64,000 bases of DNA from Liopterus haemorrhoidalis (lineage: Eukaryota; Arthropoda; Insecta; Coleoptera; Dytiscidae). The position numbers and the translations under genes were made by a program. How positions within the stretch are numbered: the stretch's first letter is position 1; each line of letters starts with the position of its first letter. The notes under the pieces are model-generated. The model made no database searches. It was not told the origin of the DNA and saw only the letters and a list, made by a program, of their open reading frames with translations. The stretch is from assembly GCA_963971575.1 (NCBI GenBank), contig OZ020616.1, forward strand, positions 13,981,575 to 14,045,574, given 5' to 3'. Below, piece after piece: positions 58,282 to 64,000 of this stretch.

Positions 58282-58521
58282 CAGAGCCGCAGTAAGGGGG
58301 ATCGACGGCCCCTAGCGCACTAAGGAAAAGAGCGCTGATGAGCTTGACTAAGGGGCGCCACATTGCGAAAGTGAGGACCTTTTTTTTGCTCTTCACTTGG
58401 AATTTGGGAGGTGAGGCCCTTTTTTTTTTGCTCTTCACTGGGAATTGACTTACATTTATTTCCCAAGGGGCTCCAAAACACAGTTTTGCCCCTAGCGCAA
58501 GTATTCCTTACTGCGGCTCTG
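58282..58521. mobile_element. hAT-type MITE with CAGAGCCGC ends, second copy
   Basis: CAGAGCCGCAGTAAGG and CCTTACTGCGGCTCTG are perfect inverted ends. The 8-bp flank AATACATG is identical at 58274-58281 and 58522-58529. It holds two copies of the GAGG(A/C)CC-poly(T)-GCTCTTCACT unit. The orientation is opposite to 19651-19908. Confidence 0.88.
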
Positions 58522-58529
58522 AATACATG

Positions 58530-59534
58530 ACAAACATTTAGTTATCAAACTTATTTCCAAGGACATGTATACATAGGCGTACATTCTATTTTTATTACCT
58601 TATACGAATTGATTATTAAATGAACACTATTTTTCTCTACACGCCAATGAGTTGATAACAGGATTAAGTTAGGAACAAATATTTTCGTTGTTCCTCGGGT
58701 GAGTTCGGACAAACGAAGTATTCTGATTGGTTCTTTGTTAAATTGGAATTTTCAGCTGCGAATTAGAATACAGTTTTGATATTTTTAAACTCATTGTTTA
58801 CTGTTATGTAACTGACAAGAAATAATGATCGCATGGTACCTATACGTTTTTGCGATAACTCATTATTTTAATTGTGGTGTCCCCCTGTAACTACCATATA
58901 GTATAGAAAAAAGGAGTTGTAGGGTTTTTTTGGATTTCCACCTCTTGTATCTCTATACAAAATTGTATAGAAAAAATACGTGTTTTCTTATAAGCAATTT
59001 TTATCATACTCGTTTTTACTCTTGAGTCGGTAAGAAGAGATATTTCAAAAGTTAATTTTTAGGATATGCCCCTGTAACCCCCCAAATATTTATCTAAATG
59101 AAAAAATGTACGAAAAAAAAATGTTTTCTTATTATAAACAATTTTAGTCACATGATTTTGCTGTAAAGTCAATAGGGAAATAAGTTTAAAATCGTAGCGC
59201 CGCGGTGGTCAATTTTGTAACGTAGGTAGAGGGTACTTAATGTTATTGTTACATATCTGAGAAAGTGAAATTATAGGAATAAATATATTACAATATTTTG
59301 TGAACCTATTTTATCAATATATCATAATGTGACATTTTGTTGCATTACTAGTCTCTAAAAAAAATTAAAAACTATATTTTGTGGTGTAGGTTATTATGTT
59401 AATAACATTTTTTATAGTGAATTATTTCAAGTACATATATAGATGGAATTAAAAATTCACTCGTTATATATGAAGGAGAGAAAGTGTAAGCAAATTATCA
59501 ACCAATGACCCACTTTTTTTCAAAAATTTTTTTT
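58530..59534. other. Intergenic, no gene recognised
   Basis: AT-rich. No protein family or terminal-repeat structure recognised upstream of the THAP fragment. Confidence 0.4.
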
Positions 59535-59674
59535 TTCGAATCCAAGCTTTACGACAATTTACATCTTCCTTGATTCCAAGTTTTGTTATTAATTTAACAT
59601 TGTCTGAAGTAGGTGGAAATCTGTGTAACGATAATTCAGGTTTCCTCTTTTTCCTTGAGTTGCACATAGGTACA

Positions 59675-60427
59675 CAGGGCCGGCGCGAGGCATGTGCAGG
59701 GGCACATGGCTCCGCGGTCAACAGCAGGCCCCGCGCATGGAGATGAGGACCTTTTTTTTTGCTCCTCACTTGGATCTGAACAGCAGGCCCCGCGCATGGA
59801 GATAAGGACCTTTTTTTTGCTCATCATTTGGATCTGAACAGCAGGCCCCGCGCATGGAGATGAGGACCTTTTTTTTTGCTCCTCACTTGGATCTGAACAG
59901 CAGGCCCCGCGCATGGATATAAGGATCTTTTTTTTGCTCCTCACTTGGACCTGAACAGCAGGCCCCGCGGTTCAACAACAGGCCCCGCTCATGGAGATGA
60001 GGACCTATTTTTTGCTCCTCACTTGGACCTGAAAAGCAGGCCCCGCGGTTCAACAACAGGCCCCGCGCATGGATATGAGGACCTTTTTTTTTGCTCCTCA
60101 CTTTGATCTGAACAGCAGGCCCCGCGCATGGATATGAGGACCTTTTTTTTGCTCCTCACTTGGACCTGAACAGCAGGCCCCGCGCATGGAGATGAGGACT
60201 TTTTTTTTGCTCCTCACTTGGATCTGAACAGCAGGCCCCGCGGGTCAACAACAGGCCCCGCGCATGGAGATGAGGACCTTTTTTTTTCTCCTTACTTGGA
60301 TCTGAACAGCAGGCCCCGCGCGTGGTGATGAAGACCTTTTTTTTTGCTCCTCATTTGGATCTGGGAGGTGAAGACTTTTTTTTTGCTATTCTCGCACATG
60401 GCCTCGCAATTCCTAGCGCCGGCCCTG
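59675..60427. mobile_element. hAT-type element with about 11 internal repeats
   Basis: CAGGGCCGGCGC at the left is mirrored by GCGCCGGCCCTG at the right. TAGGTACA is duplicated exactly (59667-59674 and 60428-60435), the 8-bp hAT signature. Almost the whole interior is a tandem array; no transposase. Minus-strand reading frames here are repeat translations only. It lies inside a THAP exon. Confidence 0.9.
59718..60395. repeat. Minisatellite of 55-60-base units inside the hAT element
   Basis: Eleven units of the form CAGGCCCCGCGCATGGAGAT, GAGGACC, T-tract, GCTCCTCACTTGGATCTGAA can be counted by the GAGGACC-like box. Some units carry an extra half-unit (CCCCGCGGTTCAACAACAGG). The last unit lacks the GCCCCGCG half. 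The T-tract half is shared with the elements at 7485, 19651 and 58282. Confidence 0.9.
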
Positions 60428-60479
60428 TAGGTACACAACAATAAGATCTATCCATTTTATTGGACTTTGCAAAAACAAA

Positions 60480-61064
60480 TTGACATAAACAAACTAAACA
60501 GTATGACTAATGGCAACGACAGCTAGTTTTAAGTAAGTCATTAAATGTTCACCACTTAGAATCTCTCTAATCTGGAAATGCCGATATTTTACATAATCCA
60601 CTACGAAAATTTTATCGCCATAACCTACAACAATCACAAAATATAGTTTATTTTTTTTTAGATACGTCTCATACAAAAAATGGCTTTATAAACATTTGTA
60701 TATACTTACTTGTTGATAAAATAGTAAAACAGGTTCACAAAATATTGTAAAATATATTTATTCCTATAATTTCACTTCTACGATCTTAAATTTATTTCCC
60801 TATACTTTAGGACAACTAAATTTGTACCAAGGGGCACTGTTATAAATTATGAAGCCTGTTATGAAACGTTATACCCCGTGAAGTTGATAGCTAAAGACAA
60901 TATTTGATATTGCCTTTTTATTCCACCAATTACTTTTAGCTCAGATAAAACGATAATTTAGTCATCTTTGCTTATTTCATGTCATCTTTTTCTCGAATGA
61001 AGGTTCCTTCTTCAAGTATTTTACCTGAAAATAATCTTCTGTGTTTATAACTTCTGCTACGATA
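60480..61064. other. Intergenic, no gene seen
   Basis: Nothing recognisable between the THAP fragment and the mariner element; the last bases before 61065 flank the TA target of the mariner. Confidence 0.4.
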
Positions 61065-61066
61065 TA

Positions 61067-62351
61067 CCAGGTCTACAAGTATGAAATGCGGATTTTTTTT
61101 TTAAATAAAACACCTTAAACTCAAAAGAACAGTAAAAGTTTATTTATTCAATGTATGCTGCATTAGAAGTTATACATTTTTCCCATCTTTCAGGCAATTT
61201 GTGAATACCTCGCCAGTAGAACTCTTCCCCTTTCCCCGCAAACCATTCATCTAACCATTCTTTCACATTTTCATATGAACAAAAGTGTTGCTCGGCAAGT
61301 GCGTGACCCATCGATGCGAACAAGTAGTAATCTGAAGGGGCCAAGTCTGGTGAGTAAGCGGCATGGGGTAGCACTTCCCACTTGAGTGCCTCCAATGTGT
61401 TGCAAACTGCTTTTGCCTTATGTGATGGAGAGTTTTCGTGAAGAAAGATTACCTTGTGCTGTCTTCTTTCGTATTCTGGTCGTTTTATGAGCAGCGAATG
61501 GTTCAATTCGATCAGTTGTTGTTGGTAGCGTTGGGTACTAACTGTTTCACCAGGTTTTAACAATTCATAATAGACCACACCCTTTTGGTCCCACCAAGTA
61601 CAGAGCATTGTCTTTTTGCCAAAGCGATTCGGTCTTGCAGTTGATGTGGATGGTGAGCCTGGGTTCACCCATGATTTTTTGCGTTTGGGATTTTCAAAAT
61701 AAATCCATTTTTCATCGCCAGTAATGACACGATGCAAAAAAGACTTTCTTTTGTATCGTGCAAGCAAAATTTCACAAGTGTTTTTGCGTTTTTTCATCTG
61801 CCTCTCATTCAATGCAAGTGGAACCCATCTGCCGACTTTCTGGATCTTACCCATCTCTCGTAGGCGATTGGAAACAGCTTGTTGACTAACGCCTAACTGC
61901 TCTGCTAGTTGTTTTTGTGATTGACTATCGTCTTCCTGTAGCAATGTTTCCAATTTTGTATCTTCATATTTTTTTGGAGGTTTTCCATGTTCTTTGTCTG
62001 TAAGATCAAAGTCACCACTTTTGAAACGCCGAAACCATCGTTCACACGTATCTTGCGATGGAGCATATTCACCATAAGCTTCTCGAAGCAGTCGGTATGA
62101 TTCAGCAGCAGTTTTTTTCAAATGAAAACAGAACAGTTGTACTGTCCGCGAATGCTCTTTATTTAGCACAAAATTTGACATTTTTAACACAGTAAAACAA
62201 AACTATATGATCCCTTTTCATATTATAACCTATACGCATTTGGAACTTAATGATAACTGAACAAAACGCCATATGTGTTGAAACTTTGAACTATACACTC
62301 TGTTTGCGAGGCAAGTTTGAAAAAATCCGCATTTCATACTTGTAGACCTGG
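61067..62351 (-). mobile_element. Nearly intact mariner element (mauritiana type, Mos1-like), 1285 bp
   Basis: The inverted ends start CCAGGTCTACAAGTATGAAA and are identical over about 32 bases (61067-61098 and 62320-62351). TA flanks both sides (61065-61066 and 62352-62353). Length, ends and coding content match the Mos1 group of mariner. Identical ends and an open frame point to recent activity, or recent mobilisation by a relative's enzyme. Confidence 0.93.
61144..62190 (-). CDS. Mariner transposase, full length, with Glu at the second catalytic site
   Basis: This 348-residue open frame begins MSNFVLNKEHSRTVQLFCFH after a three-residue extension and is close to Mos1 transposase from end to end. 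It has the two N-terminal helix-turn-helix units (KTAAESYRLLREAYGEYAP; QLAEQLGVSQQAVSNRLREM) and the WVPLALNE linker. TGDEKW carries the first catalytic Asp and LAPSDYYLF the third. The second motif, normally LHDN, reads LHEN here (codon GAA, plus strand 61435-61437). Cut-and-paste enzymes of this group use three Asp residues, so the Glu probably lowers or abolishes activity. Length is normal for the family. The frame has no stops. Confidence 0.95.
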   Translation of the reverse strand: MLKMSNFVLNKEHSRTVQLFCFHLKKTAAESYRLLREAYGEYAPSQDTCERWFRRFKSGDFDLTDKEHGKPPKKYEDTKLETLLQEDDSQSQKQLAEQLGVSQQAVSNRLREMGKIQKVGRWVPLALNERQMKKRKNTCEILLARYKRKSFLHRVITGDEKWIYFENPKRKKSWVNPGSPSTSTARPNRFGKKTMLCTWWDQKGVVYYELLKPGETVSTQRYQQQLIELNHSLLIKRPEYERRQHKVIFLHENSPSHKAKAVCNTLEALKWEVLPHAAYSPDLAPSDYYLFASMGHALAEQHFCSYENVKEWLDEWFAGKGEEFYWRGIHKLPERWEKCITSNAAYIE

Positions 62352-62353
62352 TA

Positions 62354-62890
62354 TTAACAGTCCTATATTATAAAGTTGGAACAATCCCAAGGTACAAACA
62401 CTTATTTGTTCCAAGGTACAGTTGTTTACACCAATAGATATTTACCGTCACATCACAAACTTAACTATAAGGTAGGTTCTTGTTCTACTAATAAATAGAC
62501 GCATTAATTCATATACAACATATTAAATAAAATATGAAATCACTTAATTATTCGTCTCTGAACTTATCTAACTCGTTGCTGTTACTGCAAAATTTACTTA
62601 GAACTGTTGTTTTTATATTATTGGTATAAATCAGAGGTGTCAAACTCATTTAAGCTCCGGGTTCAAACTAATTCTGTTTTTCATTTTACACCATTTTTCT
62701 GAATATTTATTTGAAAGAAGTAAAGAAATAACATTTAAATAATAACAATTACATAGCAGTTGCACCTATAGAAAAGTGGTATTTGAAAGCTCTGCTTACG
62801 AAAATGTTATTTGGAATCACCGACTATCGCATGCTCTTGGCTAACTGCAACAGTTACTGCCGGCCTATTGGTTTTCCACCCTTTACCGAA
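62354..62890. other. Intergenic, no gene seen
   Basis: AT-rich; nothing recognised until the tRNA-like sequence. Confidence 0.4.
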
Positions 62891-62896
62891 GTCTTG

Positions 62897-62968
62897 AGGT
62901 GGGAGGTATCGAACCAGCGTCCCTGTGCTCTGTAGGCAACCGTCTTACCACGGAGCTACGGCAACTCT
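62897..62968 (-). ncRNA. tRNA-derived sequence (SINE head)
   Basis: The minus strand reads TAGCTCCGTGGTA (A box) and GCTGGTTCGATACC (B box) at normal tRNA spacing. The acceptor ends do not pair, so it is not a working tRNA. It is probably the promoter part of a SINE; I could not define its tail. Confidence 0.55.
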
Positions 62969-63193
62969 TATGGCGCGTCTATATTGAGGCAACATGGTAG
63001 TGTACGACATGTCTGACTAGACCGTCAGACCATGTCGCATTGACAAAGCTAGTGTCTACACCAACACTGGGAGCGTGCTACTGTTTATTGTTGCGAGATC
63101 TGTCACTTTACTGAATAAATATATATCGCGTTTAAACTCTAATGTTGCATTTTGTTTGTAACATTAACTTTTGATAGCAATTATTATTCTTTT

Positions 63194-63930
63194 TAGGGTT
63201 TTGTAGGTATGACCAAAAAACCCTTATACCGTCATTTTGTCGTCTGTCTGTCTGTCTGTCTGTTCGGTAAAAATTGTAGCCAAACGGCTAAACCTAGAGA
63301 GTTGAAATTTGATATGCATATACAACTCTGTGACCCGCACATAGGAAAAATACTAAAACATCTAAAAAACATACCCTCCTAAAAATATAAACAAATATGT
63401 GCTCATCGAAAACAAAATTATTTTTTTTTAATTCTGAGTAGGGTATTAAATGAAAGCCCTTAGTACGTGGATTAACGATCAAATTTTTATTTTTGCAAAA
63501 TAAATTATTTTGAAGCGATATTTGCCAAAATTGTGCAAAAAAAATTTTGTCCCACATCCTGTAGCCCAGATGGTTTAAACTAAAAATCTAAAAAAAATCT
63601 AAGTAATGTATATTGGTGTGAACCGAAATAGTACAACAGGATTTTTTGATCAGATTATGTTTTCGGAAAATAACGCATTTTTTGTGGTTTTTGGTTCACA
63701 AAGTACAAAAGGTATACCAATGTAAGACACTCACATGCAAGGCGTGCGATAGCTTAATGGGTTAGAGCACTGGTGTGAAACGAAGGGTTTCGAGTTCGAG
63801 TACGGAGTGAATTTTATTTTTTATGTTTTTTTTTGCATTTTTATTATGTTGAAATTATTTTGTCAAAATTCTAGTTATATTTTGACAAATGTTGCATTTA
63901 ATTTTTAAGAGCGTAAATTTAATAACCAGT
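63194..63930 (+). repeat. Dispersed repeat with tRNA-like module, copy 2
   Basis: It shares start hairpin, TGTCTGTCTG tract, TTGTAGCCAAACGG block and the end AATTTAATAACCAGT with 28468-29171. It has about 38 extra bases at 63511-63548. The tRNA-like core at 63741-63809 differs much more from copy 1 than the flanks do. Confidence 0.75.
63741..63809 (+). ncRNA. tRNA-like module with A and B boxes, second type
   Basis: ATAGCTTAATGGGTTAGAGC fits the D-arm and A box, and GAGTTCGAGTAC the B box, with about 30 bases between. It looks more like a true tRNA head than the module at 28965, yet the acceptor arms do not close. Confidence 0.5.
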
Positions 63931-64000
63931 CTTATTATATGATTAACAGACGATAAATTATTTTAAAAATATCGTTCATTTTGCCGTGATTACTACAAAG

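Larger units (their letters stand above)
59535..60455 (-). pseudogene. THAP-domain exon split by an hAT element
   Basis: On the minus strand an ATG at 60455-60453 begins MDRSYCCVP. It runs into the 8-bp target sequence, is interrupted by 59675-60427, and resumes at 59674 as MCNSRKKRKPELSLHRFPPT then KLGIKEDVNCRKAWI. The paired Cys residues, the HRFP motif and the following Trp fit the N-terminal half of a THAP zinc finger. Ignoring the insertion and one target copy, the frame is continuous. The downstream Cys-x2-His part was not found in this frame, and may lie in another exon. The source could be a host gene or a P-element-like transposase, since both carry THAP domains. Confidence 0.65.

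Noticed and set aside
59464..60101. Minus-strand frames with repeated MRSKKK...HARGLLL peptides
   Set aside because: They are translations of the minisatellite in the hAT element; only the part from 59674 downward resembles a real (THAP) protein.
62897..62968. A functional tRNA gene
   Set aside because: A and B boxes are present, but the acceptor stem does not pair, so it is a tRNA-derived repeat.
1..64000. CRISPR arrays, operons, Shine-Dalgarno sites or prophage genes
   Set aside because: The spliced gene structure and eukaryotic transposons show this is eukaryotic; the one regular repeat array (59718-60395) has no unique spacers.

Overview
This is AT-rich eukaryotic DNA with spliced exons and many DNA transposons, almost certainly from an insect. 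I cannot fix the order from sequence alone. The backbone is one plus-strand gene, adducin (Drosophila hu-li tai shao, hts), entered part-way through its head domain. I placed twelve exons by splice sites, reading phase and recalled family sequence: 951-1253, 1452-1870, 4399-4673, 6410-6530, 21263-21376, 23216-23501, 24730-24918, 27821-27874, 30619-30714, 33611-42057, 48202-48269 and 49001-49132. A probable thirteenth lies at 44644-44691. The first exons and the promoter lie upstream of the window.

The gene appears to have two alternative 3' ends. From exon 24730-24918 onward every junction tested is phase 1, so exons can be skipped or swapped in frame. One end is a single 8.4-kb exon (33611-42057) with 2814 uninterrupted codons of acidic, Ser/Asn/Lys-rich, repeat-bearing protein, followed by its own AATAAA. 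The other joins small exons to the lysine-rich MARCKS-related tail (49001-49132), the usual adducin C-terminus. By analogy with Drosophila, where an ovarian hts isoform carries a separate ring-canal exon, the giant exon may be the ovary-type end; that is inference. Small in-frame cassettes add an SH3-ligand-like motif (27821-27874) and a basic patch (44644-44691).

The introns and the downstream 15 kb are filled with mobile elements, many with visible inverted ends and target duplications. There are four short hAT-type elements (7485, 19651, 58282, 59675), an almost intact mauritiana-type mariner (61067-62351), several mariner relics, PIF/Harbinger, Tigger/pogo and piggyBac-like elements, and 3' tails of non-LTR retrotransposons. 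Several are nested: an hAT in a TIR element in a LINE at 18566-20235, and a Harbinger-type MITE in a TA element at 14581-15470. The four hAT elements have three different kinds of ends but carry the same internal repeat unit, about 11 copies in the one at 59675.

Downstream of adducin, a minus-strand THAP zinc-finger exon (about 59535-60455) has been split by one of these hAT elements. Two copies of another repeat family (28468-29171 and 63194-63930) share their flanks but carry strongly different tRNA-like modules. No bacterial features, CRISPR array, rRNA or convincing functional tRNA was seen.
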